DNA from: Amaurobius ferox
Lineage: Eukaryota; Arthropoda; Arachnida; Araneae; Amaurobiidae
NCBI GenBank assembly: GCA_951213105.1
Contig: OX578136.1
Location: forward strand, 69,926,730-69,990,729
DNA length: 64,000 nucleotides
Direction: 5' to 3'
Shown: positions 11,431 to 23,721 of the stretch, one piece after another
Layout: each line of letters opens with the position of its first letter
Position numbering within the stretch: the first letter of the stretch is position 1
The notes under the pieces: generated by a model
Told to the model about the DNA's origin: nothing
Seen by the model: only the letters and a program-made list of their open reading frames with translations
The model's database searches: none
Position numbers and translations under genes: made by a program

Positions 11431-13250
11431 TTTGTTAAAACGTATTAGTACGCAATATGCTTTCTGTGGTCTAGTTCCCGAGTGCATGCGTATGCCAAAT
11501 ATGCAAATTTTGTTGCTACAGGTTGTTTCTTTTGCCAAATATGTCATTTTTCCGTTTGTTATTTAATTTCTGAACATGAGTATACATATATTTTTCAAGT
11601 GGACGTATTATTAAAAGCGTTCTTTGGTTTTCAAGAATTCTTTGCTTTCTTCAGTGTATTTAATACAAGGTTTACATGTTAAATCTAGGGGGAAAACGCA
11701 TGGTACTTGTTCCAAAAATTTATTTCTATTAAGTCATGTTTAACATGAAACAAATACTTTTCAATGTAATAATTTCAAGAGGCAAACACTTTTCTTCACA
11801 AAAAGAGAGACATTAAACACTGTTTGAAAGCCTTTAACAAGAATCGGATATCAAACTAATTACCTAATTTAATAAAATTAAATGCGTTAATTTGTTCATT
11901 GTTTTCAAGGCTTTTCACTTTGTAACTTTTTATTACTTTCACCACTTCTGTAACTTCCGCCTTCTCTTAACCATTTGACATTGAAGAAGATTGATTATAG
12001 CTCGAACTTTCATGTGACTTTATTTCGATTGAAAAGAATGAAACAAATGTTAAATGTAATGACATCGATACGGCGCACAAATATATTTTTACGGTACATT
12101 GTAGTTTGTTACGTGGATTTCAGTTACTTGTAGAGTGGAATTTAAATTCAAAGAGCTGCGATGTGAAGTTCAATGTTTATGCAGGAATAGAGATTTTATA
12201 TAATACATATATATTTGTGTAAAATGCACAAAATCTTGTTGATAACATAAAATATAAGCTATTTAACCAAGTTCAGAAGGAACTGCACATTTCATGAAGT
12301 TAAAGAGTAGCTACAAAACAGTAACAAACAGTAACTTAACAAAACAGTAACAAATAGCAACAAATAGTAAGTCACCAGTAACTTAAACAGTAACAAGTAG
12401 TAACTCAATTTTCCCATCCGTATATTTGAGGTTGAAAATTTGAAAAAAAATTGGCTAAATTATTACCTACAGGTTATTTTATTTATGACAGCTATTTCAT
12501 AGATATTTTTCTCGTTAAATCGTCGAAATTAATAATCAAGCCAATAGGCAATACTAAAGACATGAAAAGATTAACGAAATGGATTTATCACGATATATTA
12601 TATCACAGAGGTGGTATAATTGATTTTGATAGGGAATAGTCAAGGGCGACTGAAGCAGTGGTGCGAACATTAATAAAATAGACGTATTTGTGAATTGCTC
12701 GAGGGTAGAAGTTATTAGAGCTCACAAAGAGTGAACCACTAATAACAGAACGAAAGTCGTATGATCGTCAACTATAACTAGATTCTGGAGTTGAGTTTAA
12801 GATTGCCAGACTTATTTACTTCAAAATTGGGAAAGAGTTTGTAATATCGCAGATAGTCTGAATCAGATACAAAGTTAGATGTATGCTCAACTTACAGTGT
12901 ACCGTACATTACATTATATGAGCTACAGAAACAAATAAATTAAGGAGGTGGTTATAATAAGTGTATCTCCAGTGCATGAATTCATTTCTATCACTTAGAG
13001 TTAAAAACATGGATAATTATTAAGTAATTTGTACAATATTATCTTCAAATTTTTCAATATTCATTTGCAATGTACTTATTAATACAATATTAAGCTATTC
13101 ATTTGAAAAATAAGTTTATACTTTACGTAATGCAAAATTTAGAATCTTTAAAGAAAAAAAATTAGAAAACCATATTAGATCTCGGTATGCGTTTTTCAAT
13201 GTTTTACATATTAAGAATTAAAAATTGTCTCCAAGTCGTTACAACATTTT
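11431..13250. other. AT-rich stretch without recognised genes
   Basis: No recognised gene or element. A low-complexity run of agtaacaaa and cagtaac phrases lies at 12310-12410. Confidence 0.45.
12310..12410 (+). repeat. degenerate simple repeat of cagtaaca units
   Basis: About ten irregular copies of a 7-12-bp unit of the form aacagtaac or caaatagtaac. Not in a reading frame. Confidence 0.7.
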
Positions 13251-13251
13251 A

Positions 13252-13520
13252 TACTTTACCATTTACAATAGTAACATTAATATTAAACATTTATAATAAA
13301 CATTTACAATAGTAACATTAACATTAAACATTTACAATAAACATTTTCAATAGTAACATTGACTTTAAACATTTACAATAAATATTTACAGTAACAACAT
13401 TTACAATAGTACAACAAATAACATTTTCATTAGGATAATATAAAATTTACATTATTACAACATAACATTTAGAATAATACAACAAATAACATTTACAATA
13501 GTGCAACAAATTATACAAAT
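13252..13520 (+). repeat. degenerate AT-rich minisatellite
   Basis: Repeated acatttacaatagtaacatt and ttaaacatttacaataa phrases with a variable period of roughly 18-36 bp. The array degrades toward 13520. No coding meaning. Confidence 0.8.
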
Positions 13521-14425
13521 ATGTTGCAAAACATTTATAAATTGTATAACATATTATTAAAATGTGCAACCAATACCAGATCACTTTATACTTTGGCAAA
13601 CATTTACATTTTATCAGATTTGCACAAGATTAAAAATTCAGTTTTGACGTCCTTACATTGTATGAGATAATGAACCCCAAATCTATGCTCAATATAACAT
13701 TACGACAAAATAAATAAATATATTATTTATTTGTGCAATCAATTCAGTCGCAGTTATTTATTCAGCTCATTTTCCAATAAAATGAAGATTATTTTATTGG
13801 TTGTTAAGATTATAGTAAGTCTGTTGTTACAGAAAATAAATATAAACCATACAGCATTACTTACTTATTTAACAAGCTTCAAAGGGACGACCAGACAATA
13901 TAAGTATATTTGTGATGAGATTGCTTCATATCAGAATAATGTTTTGGCGAAATTGCATGATTGTGTACTGTTCAGGCTTAGAAATAGCTATTTCCTAGAC
14001 AAAAGAACTATTTGGTCATAAGATAAAGAACATAACTACGCTTTTAGCTGTTATAATCCTCTTGGACTAAATTAGCATTGCAGTTAGATTATATCTTTGC
14101 TTTCTTTTCTCAAATCATTTGCGTTGGAAGTAAAACTGTACCGTTAAACATGCATCCAATAAATGTGTTACTATTGATATCAGTAGGTGTTTTACATATA
14201 TTATTAGGAATACATATTAAAATTTTAAGTTTTTTTTATTGCTAAAAATATGGGACTTTTCAAATCTATTTAATTATAAATAATTAAGTCTAGCGAGCTA
14301 AAATAAAAATACAACGGGTTCCAGAATTCGGCTTGCGGTGTTTATCTTTAATCTCTTCATCTAACGAAAGGCGTAATTTTCATTTTTGACGCGGCATTGA
14401 CGAAGTTTAGAACAACAATCAAATT
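13521..14425. other. AT-rich stretch without recognised genes
   Basis: A 96-codon plus-strand frame at 13731-14021 has no recognised motif and the composition of background sequence. Nothing else is supported. Confidence 0.4.
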
Positions 14426-14429
14426 TAGC

Positions 14430-14680
14430 CTAGGAGGACTTCTAGGCCTCCTCAAATTTGCCTAAAAGAATTGCCCTAGGAGGACTCGAGTTCGATTTTC
14501 CGACTCTGCTCAAACTATCCCCATGTCTAGGCTGAGCACGGACACGTTAAATCTGTGGGTCCAAAAGCTCTTCCGAAAGGTTAGTTACAGGGGAAGAAAG
14601 GTACAGTTACGGTCGTTGGGGATGTCATCCCACTGGGTTCAGGACTAAATTTGGTGTCGATGTTTCGGAAGTCTAAAAAA
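14430..14680 (+). repeat. probable tRNA-derived SINE
   Basis: An island of higher GC with a plausible RNA polymerase III B box (gagttcgattttcc near 14487-14500). It is followed by a body with the phrases ctgagcacggacacgttaaa, ggtccaaaagctcttcc, ggggatgtcatcccactggg and ttcaggactaaatttggtgt. That layout (B box, then a conserved non-tRNA body) is typical of arthropod SINEs. I could not identify a clear A box, so this may be 5' truncated. Assignment rests on layout and memory of similar bodies. Confidence 0.45.
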
Positions 14681-15526
14681 ATACCTTATACACTTTCGGG
14701 TAGGTCAGACGGTCTGTATTAAAAGAAACACGTCAAGTTTGTGGAGAATTACGGCGGTTGTCGTTTCCTTACACAGAGATATCGCTCGTGAATGATTGTA
14801 GATAGCGTGAGGGGAGACACAAATACAGAGGAGAGGAGTAGAAAGAGATTCCGCACGTTTTTTGCCTCTCCTAGAGTGCCAAGAGAATAAATAAGGTGTC
14901 ATTGAGGGCATGAAGCGAAAGAGAATGGGGTTTAAAAGTGGTCCACGTCATCGCAAGTCTTGCCTTTTATATAGTAGAATAGGAAACAGGCTTCTCGTTC
15001 ATAGACTAGAATTAGTGGTCTTAGGAATGCGTCGTATAGGTGGATTCTATGACTAGAAAATAGAAACGGATTCTCAAAAAGTTGAGAAAAATTCGAAATA
15101 TTTCATGTAAAATATATTATTGTGAGATTATAACTCATTAAATTAGGAACGACTTGGCTAATAAGCAGGGGCAAATCCTGATCTAGATAGGTCATTGGGA
15201 AATACATCTTTAATCTTACTCCCCGCGTTAATAATCGCAGCCTAGCACTCAAGGGATTTAATAGCGATAATAGTATTGATAATTAATACTGTTACTGCTG
15301 CTGTGTCATATAATGTATCTAGGGCTAAATTTTTGTCGTAAATTCGGTCTGGAAGTGCCATACAAGCTACGCCGCAACTTTCACAACAGCTAATAAGCTA
15401 CCTAAACTGTGTACAATTCTAAAAACAAACATCAAATGACGCTGAACATACACTTTTCGAAGACATATTAACTCACCGTCGCCATTTCAAGAATATGATA
15501 CTTGACAAAGTTGGGGGATTTTCACT
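14681..15526. other. anonymous stretch without recognised genes
   Basis: The first ~380 bp (14681-15060) keep a moderate GC content and may be an unrecognised repeat; the remainder is AT-rich. No coding motif. Confidence 0.4.
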
Positions 15527-15530
15527 TTAA

Positions 15531-16032
15531 CCCATATTTCCTCATCGTCCTAAAAATAGGACAGCACACATAAGTGGTGTTTATATAAATCTTCATGCAT
15601 ATTTTAATTCAATTTAAAAACAATATATTAAGAATCATTAACCATATATTGGCCTTTGTCGCAAGTTTAAATTAATTTTATATATTTTTCTTAATTTTTT
15701 AAAATGGCGATTTTGCAGATCAATTTTTGCATTTTCAACACACAAGTTTTTTAAAGTTGAAAAAACATACACATAGATTTATTAATATAATATTCCATAT
15801 TTTTATACCAGGTAAAAAAGATTGTTAGAAAAATTATATAGAGGATTTTGTACAATGATATATATATCAAAAGGATGGACCATTGTCTTATTTTTAGGAC
15901 ACTCTGTACCGATCAAACTAATAAAAGTTTAGTAAGTTTTTTCATTTTATGTATATACATAGGCTTAGAGAAACACACATTTAAGATTTCATATAAAAAT
16001 ATTAATTTTTTCAATGCTTGGTACAATATGGG
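15531..16032. mobile_element. candidate TTAA-flanked MITE (piggyBac-type ends)
   Basis: The 502-bp segment is bounded on both sides by TTAA (15527-15530 and 16033-16036). It begins CCCATATT and ends AATATGGG, an exact 8-bp inverted match. Further in lie subterminal inverted blocks: gtcctaaaaataggac on the left (15551-15566) and ttatttttaggac on the right (about 15888-15900). TTAA duplication with CCC-starting ends is the signature of piggyBac-type transposons, and the short non-coding interior fits a MITE. The terminal match is short, so chance cannot be excluded. Confidence 0.5.
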
Positions 16033-16827
16033 TTAAGCAAATGTTGTCTTTATCTTCGTCTCATGAAATACTAGAAACGGCAACGAAGAAATAAAAGAGG
16101 ATTTGGTGATGCTTTAAAGGTTTCTTCTGGAGCATTTATTAACTTACCCAATAAAGGTAGGTCTTTTAAAATAATTTTTAAAAGTTTGAATTTGAGGAAA
16201 CTACATCCATTAATTAAACATGTGCATGATCAATTTCATTTAGATTAATATTTATCGGAATTGCCCATACAGTATAATCTAAAACGCATACTGAAAATAT
16301 AACATTTTAGATTTTGCAGATATAACACATTTTTGAATGAAACATTTGTGTGAAATGGGGTTGTAATCCTTTACAAGCAATACATTCTTACGTCGACATA
16401 ATAGAATGTTTAATAATCCTCTATAGGATACATATTATTTATTATAGTCTTGTTGTTTCAAATATATTTATTTATTTGATAACAAATTTAAACGGCAAAG
16501 GATACTTTGGAATACATTACGAATCTTTTTTAAAACTTATATTTTTAGTACACTACGTGACAGTGAAAATGAGACACTAAGAAGGAGTTGGAATCGGCGG
16601 AAAGTGCTGAATATTGGCAAACAGAGAGAGACAGCAAGGAACAATAAGTGATGTTTATTGCAGCATGATGCACTTATATACTGAGGGATAACACCTTCTG
16701 ATCAGTAGGTTGTAGAACCACTGCGGACGACGATACAGGCAGAAACATGTCTAGGTACAGAGTCAATGAGCGTCCGGATGGTGTTCTGAAGGATGGCTGC
16801 CTATTCGCTCTCAACCATTTGCCAGAG

Positions 16828-17670
16828 TTAGTCTTCTAAACGGGGTGGTGGTAGCGCACACAAGCGACATCCAATCACGTCCCAGACGTATTCTTTTGGT
16901 GTGAGATCAGGGGAAACTGGTGGCCAGAAAAGCATCTGGGTACCTTGCAGGGCATGTTGGCTGACGCGTGCCGTATATGGCCGGGCGGTATCTTGCTGGT
17001 AATTGTCATCGGACAACCCCTGAAGGAAGGATAGTGTCACAGGCCGCAGTACGTCATCCATATATCGTCGATGGGCCGTCATAGTGCCCTCAATACGGAC
17101 CAAAGACGATCTGTTATCGTAGAGGATGGCGTCCCAAACTATAATGCCGCGTTGGCGCTCGGTGTGGCATTCCACAGATGCGACCGGATTGGATCTGTCA
17201 CCACTACGGCTTCAGACTCGTACAAGGTGACTGTCATTGCTAAAATATAAACGTGACTCGTCTGAGAACACGACCGTGTGCCATTCCGTCATTCATGTGG
17301 CTCTTTCCCGAAACCATTGCAAACGGATGTGTCAGTGCTTTTGGATCAGTGACAGTCTTCTTAACGGGAGCCATTAGTACAGGTCGACCAATCGGTGGAT
17401 AATGGTCCTGGTCGATATGGAAGCATCAAGGGTGTCCTGCACATGCTGCAAAGGGGCGACTCAAGTGGTATGCGGGGTCGCCAACGCTTGCCGGCGGATG
17501 CGTCGGTTCACGCGCGCTGACGTCACTCTGGTAGTACCGGCACCCCTCAAACGTGCCACAATTCTTTGTTCCAACAATCTTCGCCACAGCCGAGGCACCG
17601 TGGATGCGAGTAGGTGGCTATCCGCTGAGATTTGACGTATGGTCCAACCTGCCCTTTTGAGGTCGATCAC
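16828..17670 (-). pseudogene. Tc1-like transposase, frameshifted
   Basis: The N-terminal part (17670-17461) has a helix-turn-helix-like start (MIDLKRAGWTIRQISADS) and a basic linker. The C-terminal part (17175-16828) reads through IIVWDAI, the QQDTARPYTARV block that carries the second catalytic aspartate, and FWPPVSPDLTPKEYVWDVI, where the third acidic residue sits. The region with the first aspartate (about 17400-17200) is interrupted by frame changes; I did not find a clean FTDES block there. The protein would bind the terminal repeats at 16551 and 17992 and catalyse DDE transposition at TA. It is broken into at least two frames, so it is a pseudogene, but several catalytic positions survive. 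Confidence 0.85.
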
Positions 17671-17727
17671 CGTACCCCTTGTGAAATCGTCTATCTGCTG
17701 GAATTGCTTCGGTTAGTAGCGGCCTGG

Positions 17728-17775
17728 CATTCTATGCTACTACATGTTTTCTCTGTTCTATGCTACTACATGTGT
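17728..17775 (+). repeat. short tandem duplication inside the Tc1 element
   Basis: The phrase ttctatgctactacatgt occurs twice in succession (about 17730-17747 and 17757-17774), within the 5' untranslated part of the Tc1-like element. Confidence 0.75.
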
Positions 17776-17999
17776 TACTCTGAGACAAGAAAAATGCAAA
17801 ATGATTTCCCTGGGTGACAGAGCAGCTCGAATATTGCAAATTCTGCAGGTGCCTTCCCTTATATCTCACTCAAAGTGCGCGGGACAGCTGCGCATTTCAT
17901 ATCATTTATATAACTGGGTGAGCTGCGTCTACACTGCAGTTTGCATATTTTTCTGCCCACTCCGTAGTGTCTCATTTGCACTATCACGTAGTTATTTCA

Positions 18000-20800
18000 G
18001 CTTGTGTTCTATGTGTGTACATACGTTATTTCCTTCTAGATGTTTAAAGACTTATTCAGGGGTACAAAATTATTTGATTTGATAAAAATATATCTGTTTA
18101 AAGAGAAATATATTTCCAATTACTATAGTTCTTCTGATTCTCTAACAATACTAGTACTAAAATTAGTATTTCTGGAAATTAAAATTCTGATTTGAAATTG
18201 AGTATAACGCTATATGTATATTTAGAGCCGTATAAATTTATATTTCATGATAGTATATATGTGATATTTGGATGCATTTCTCATTTTATAGCAGCTCAAC
18301 ATTTTATACATTCCTTTCATTTCAAATACCTTACATTTAATTGCAACAAGGTTTTAGCATTAAATATTTCTGTATATATTGGATAAAATGTCAACTGACT
18401 TGATTTACTGCATCGATAAAATTTACTGCAAAATTTAGAGCTATCTATTAATCCCGTTGAACAGTCTTGTCAACCAGTACAGAAAAACATTGAGCTCCAT
18501 CTGTAGAATTTACAGCGCATGAAATTTTTGCGTCATAAGTGCTAGTAATGTTTAATGATATATTATAGTGCTATTTTACACTAACAAATGTCCAGTTATA
18601 CAATGTTGTAAATATAAAATAAATGTCTATATTAATCACCTTCTAAACAAATACATAACTATGTTTTTCCTTTCAATTAATAATAGTGTTTCAATGAATT
18701 TGTGCACAGCAATACTATATAAAATGCAACTAAACAGAAAGTTTAGATTTTACAAAAACCTCTCCCATTGTCGGATAAAACAAATATACATAAAATGAGG
18801 TTTCAATCCCTAACGCACAAATCGTCTTTTGGCCCACAAATTCGAGCATTTTATTGCCCTCAATGGGTTTTATAGCTTATTTTTTATAGTCTTGATGATG
18901 TTGCTTGGAGAGAGAATATTTGTCAGCCAGTACGTAAAAAAGACATATGTGATCTCATAAAATGACACCCATCTTTATGAATACTTATATATAGGTTATT
19001 TCAACACTGAATATAATATTCTCTTTTCAACTTTTTACTATTGTAACAAACAACCAGTGGTACGTGGATAATTTGTGAAATATATATTTTAAAAGTTTTA
19101 CAGTTCAAAAGCAGTGCTTATATTTAGTAATATTTATTTTCAATGTTAGCATGCGCGTTTGCCGCAACTCTGATTAACTAGTGTGGATCTCGTTTGCTTC
19201 GTTCTGAAGTGGAACGCTTTTACTTCAATTCTGTTTAACTAGCGTGGAATAGAGAACGCCTGCATTCAACTTGATTAAACAAAAGGAAAAATTTAAAGAC
19301 TACTTATTGAAGCCATTTTGTTCGACGTACTTATAAGAAGTAGAATATTTTTTCGATACTTAACACATATTGAACGACAACCAACCTGGAGCCAAATCTA
19401 CATTTAAAATTAAGTAAAATTGAATCAGATATATACAGAAACTATTTTCTGTTAAACATGCACAAGTAAAGTTCGCTTTATATAGGACAAAGTTTGATCC
19501 ATGGAGTTAGAAAGGATGAGATAAAACTCCTGTGGATAAAACGCTTGAAAATGTCATAATGCTTTGAGAATTATATCAAGGTGTCGCTAGTGTTTGTGAA
19601 GTAGTTGATATTGTTAGTTGACACTATAGAAAGGCGTAGTATTTAGTTTATGTATTTTTAATAATTTTTAAATTAAGGAATCTTTAATTATGAGTATAAT
19701 TAACCAGTATATTTTCATAGTTGTAGGATAGAGTACAAAATATGTGGAGTTAAAAATGAATTGGGAAGTAAAATAATTTTGAATACGTAAGAATATTCTT
19801 TATTGCTTCAGTTATTCTTTGCGTTGTACTAATAATTTATTTTTACAAAATTGACAGTTTAAATAAATATTTTAGGTCTTTCGCCATAGAAATGCACACA
19901 ATACAGGACCACTTATCTTATCCCAGCGCAACCTGAATTACTGTCTCAAACGATATTGGCGTTTTCTTATGTAAGATTTAACTCCTTACTTTTACCTCCG
20001 TGGGTTGGCCATTGATGGCCGATGTTGGCTCGTGAGCACATTTAGTAACGTGACGTGGTTTCAGCTTACGAAAAGTTCCATCTGAGCAGTTATTACACTT
20101 GACTGTCTTTATGTTATAAATATAAAGTACTATATTGTCATATTATGCAGTCTGATAGGGGCAATGAAGACAAATCCTTGCTAGGTACACAGTTTTGGGC
20201 TATAATAAGGGAAATAGCCCAATCCCTTTCTACGTGTATATGTCCATAATTGAAATTCGTACAAGTTCTACCATTATGTATATACGAGTATACATATAGA
20301 TAGGGTGCAATAAAATAATTAGGAACATGATGTATGAGAAATGTATACGAAGCTTATGCTAATATTAAAAGCTAAATCCTCATTAAAATATAACAAAGGT
20401 GCGGTATCAAAAAGTTTGGATGAACCAAAATTCTCCTTCTTGAAACAGCAAAGATGGAACAATCAGGCTACTACTTGAGCAGGTGACTATACAAATTCTT
20501 TTTATTTGGAAAACGCCTGCTTGCCTTTGGCGTTGTTGCTCTGTATCTGTACACTGAAGAAAAATTCCGTTTTATGTCCTTCGAAACCGGTTGATATGGT
20601 TTCTGATTTGTTTTATGTGATGTTTTACAGAATATAACATAGTTTATATTTTGCAGAAGTTTGAGAGATTTATTTAAAACTATGCTTATGTATTCCAATT
20701 TTAATATTTTTAATAGTTTTAGTTTACTTTCTTAAAAGGATGTGCATATAAAACAATAATGCATAATAATAATTAAGAAAAGTACTTCATTCTAATATAT
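18000..20800. other. AT-rich stretch without recognised genes
   Basis: No coding motif. A segment at about 18830-19000 (ttatagtcttgatgatg to catctttatgaatactta) is a diverged copy of one at about 21240-21395, so an unknown repeat is present. At 20555-20600 the text cactgaagaaaaattccg... ttcgaaaccggtt resembles the tail motif of Penelope-like elements (see findings). Confidence 0.4.
18830..19000 (+). repeat. unclassified dispersed repeat, copy 1
   Basis: Shares ttatagtcttg, a gacatatgtgatct-like phrase and catctttatgaatactt, in the same order and spacing, with 21240-21395. No coding content. Confidence 0.5.
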
Positions 20801-20846
20801 TATCAAATGCTTTTCACCTCATTTACACCCGCACACACACACACAC

Positions 20847-21058
<212 letters not shown>

Positions 21059-21060
21059 AT

Positions 21061-22400
21061 ATATAAATTTTTTTGATAATCTCTAACCAACATAGCAATA
21101 TTAATTGAAAGTTTGGATAAATACACAAAATTTTAAAAGTCCAGATTTTTCAAAATATATCATATATTCTGTCGACACAAATGCACGAATAATATGATTT
21201 TTATCCTAAATACAGAAATCGTATTTCCATCTACAAAATCAAATGTCTGATAGCCCTCAGCCTGTTATATATCTCTCGATTATAGTCTTGTTCATACCGG
21301 TTGAAGAGGGGTTATTTCTCAGAGAGCCCATAAAAATGACATATGTTATCTGGGGAAATAATATATACATCTTTATGAATACTTGAATTCTGAATTTTTC
21401 TGCGTATGTTTTTTAACGTAACTGGTTTTTCAGATAGAGTTTGGTAGACATTGGTATGTTACATTTTATTCCTCCGATCTTATAATTAATGAGCTTTATA
21501 CAGTTTGATACATTTTTACATTTTAGTGTCTGTTTCTTATTGGTGGAAAACATTTTGCCACAGTATTGATTTTACGAAAATATTTTCTTTGAAACATCTA
21601 TATCTCAGGGTCCTCCATAGATATCACTCTGACTGAATTGGATTCATCATTGAATTCCACAGGAGAATGAGAAGTGCACTAAAGATCTCCACTTCCCGCT
21701 CTGCTTCGAGTCACGGTCAATTTTGCTTGAAACATCTCTTTCTCAAGTTTGCTTTAGATAGAGCTTGTAAGGTACGGATGTCTCTTTTTCCTCTTTATAT
21801 TCATTTTTAGAGACTTTTTAATTTACCTGTCGATAGTGACTTAACTTAAACTCTGAGATTTCGACCTTTCGGTCCGAGGGCAATAACACAGGAATGCAGT
21901 GGAAAGAATAAACTAATATTTATTATGAACTTCACATAAGGACAGTATCTGGCTGTTTAAAGCAATGTCAGATGTAGACAAAGCTTATTGTACACTTCCA
22001 GACTAAATTTTGTCTTTTACATGGCACTACACTTAACTAGCCTGCTGCTCACACTTTAATGGAAACAATCCTTAAGTTATTATTCTTACCATTGACCTCT
22101 TTCACGGCAATAAACGTAAACCCACAATCAGCTCACGAATTCACGGCAGACCCCAAACCACATTCAACCCTAGCCGACTCTCTTGAAACACGACCCGACC
22201 AGACACTCTTGTGCAAACACCCATAGAACTCTCTTCCATTCCAAAACGTATCCCACTCTAAAAATAGGAACGTACAAAATCCTGATTAGGCTGGTGATTC
22301 GTCTAAATAACTAAACCAGTTAGGATCGTTAGAATTAATTATAAAAACTGAAGGAAATAATATTTGAAAGATTATTTAGACCTCAAATACGGCCCAACCA
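21061..22400. other. anonymous stretch; possible solo LTR at 21840-22320
   Basis: At 21240-21395 lies the second copy of the unclassified repeat noted at 18830. The segment 21840-22320 is richer in G and C than its surroundings, lacks reading frames and contains an AT-rich taaactaatatttattatg phrase. That would suit a reversed polyadenylation region of a solo LTR, but I found no direct terminal repeats or target duplication to prove it. Confidence 0.3.
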
Positions 22401-22404
22401 ATAT

Positions 22405-22470
22405 AAAATAAGTGCTCTCCCGTCGTATAATACGTGCTCTCCCGTCTTATAATACGTGCTCTCCTGTCGA
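22405..22470 (+). repeat. 22-bp tandem triplication at a family A junction
   Basis: The unit ataatacgtgctctcccgtc (plus two bases) occurs three times in a row. Its acgtgctctcc part is also the normal family A sequence next to the gtcgaaaactcg core, so the triplication grew from the edge of the family A fragment that follows. Confidence 0.8.
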
Positions 22471-22605
22471 AAACTCGAATTCGAATTTTCGACCCCGTCA
22501 CAAAACTTTTCTTATACATTATTGTATATAAGGAAAGTATAAAAAGAAAATTCATTTGACTTTGAAGGGTAAGTCATGTGCTAACCACATCACCATTTTT
22601 TTTCT
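22450..22605 (-). repeat. family A fragment, rearranged
   Basis: Contains the minus-oriented core (tcgaaaactcgaattcgaat) and the hairpin (cttttcttatacatta...tataaggaaagt). A plus-oriented terminal block (gtcatgtgctaaccacatca, about 22573-22592) then follows only ~50 bp away. Two oppositely oriented element ends are thus fused, with the middle deleted. Confidence 0.65.
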
Positions 22606-23040
22606 TTTGCTTTATTAATAAGAAATATTGTTAATATACATGATATGCATCTCAGAACGCGAATAAAATCAATGTTGTCCATGCAATCTCTATTTTGGAT
22701 ATTTCTGTCGAACATTGTGACACAAAAAAATTATTTGTGGTAGATGTTGAAAGTCTTCTTATATAAAATATTCTTATTTCGATTTAATAAATAGAAATAT
22801 TTATATGTAATGAACATTTTGAATTAAATATCATGTATTTTGTCATTATTAAATAAGGTATATTTTCACTCTTAATAGATTTTCAAAAATACTTGTCTTA
22901 AATAACACCAATTTTGTAAGTACATAAATTGTCTAAGATTTTTTCATACTTTGCAAGTATTTTTCTATTTCTAACGCGATATGTTAGCAATAATACAGTT
23001 ATCTTCAAAAATTCAACCTAACAAAATGTTGTAAGTTGCA
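22606..23040. other. AT-rich stretch, nothing recognised
   Basis: No reading frame, repeat or motif that I can support. Confidence 0.4.
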
Positions 23041-23044
23041 GAGT

Positions 23045-23330
23045 CCGCTTCGACGATAGGAGTTTGACCCAGCAGCTCAACAGTAGTGCGTCGGATGGCC
23101 AGTTCGGAATTCCAGGGTTCGATTCCAGGTTGGGACAAAAAGGTTCTTTACAATGGCGACTAAACAAATAAACCCTGTAGGTTAGTGTAAGGATGTCGGA
23201 AGTCTGCAGACCCCAGACCGTGCCACTCACATAGTGGTTTAGAGTAGCTAGCTGCACGGTCGGGAAAGGATACCTCCTGCACTCAGGAAGCACCCAAGGT
23301 CTACCATTCCGCCAAACGAACATTTATTTA
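23045..23330 (+). repeat. tRNA-derived SINE
   Basis: The head has an A-box-like stretch (cagctcaacagtagtgcgtc, 23073-23092) and a canonical B box (gggttcgattcc, 23115-23126) at tRNA-like spacing. The phrase ttctttacaatggcgac that follows is shared, as ttctttacaatggcgcc, with the minus-strand SINE at 38035. The body (cggaagtctgcagaccccag, cgtgccactcacatagtggt) then diverges. It is much richer in G and C than its flanks. Transcription by RNA polymerase III and mobilisation by a LINE are family knowledge. Confidence 0.7.
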
Positions 23331-23721
23331 GATCTAAAAAGATAACAATTGATGAAAAATATTGTGATTAAACAGACGGTTTTACATTATATTTGAACTT
23401 CTCAAATACGTCAATTTTTCTCAAAATGGGAAAAGGGCTATTGCGTATATAGATGAAAAGATCATTGAAAAATAAAATTTAGAATGAGGGATAATAATAT
23501 AATGAAAAATAGATTAAAATTAAAGAAAATAATAAAATATTTTAAAAGTAAAATTTAGAAAATATATAAAAAGAAAATATATGAAAAGGAAAAAAAATAT
23601 AGGGTCATGAAAAAAAAAACCGAAATTTATAATAAAATTTAGAAAAGAAAAATTAGAAAAATACAAATAAAAAGGATCAAAAGAAAAAGAAAGATCCAAG
23701 AAAATAAGAGCAGTTAACATA
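23331..23721. other. A-rich low-complexity stretch
   Basis: Mostly runs of aaaat and agaaaa. The long minus-strand frame across it (23520-23894) is phenylalanine-rich low complexity and not a gene. Confidence 0.6.

Larger units (their letters stand above)
16551..17992 (-). mobile_element. Tc1-like DNA transposon, full length but decayed
   Basis: Both ends carry an imperfect inverted repeat of about 29 bp: CACTACGTGACAG... inward from 16551 and ACTACGTGATAG... inward from 17992 on the other strand. Each is flanked by TA (16549-16550 and 17993-17994), the target duplicated by Tc1 elements. Length is about 1.44 kb, as expected for the family. The interior is much richer in G and C than the flanks and encodes the relic transposase described separately. 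With a defective transposase the copy could only have moved in trans. Confidence 0.85.
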
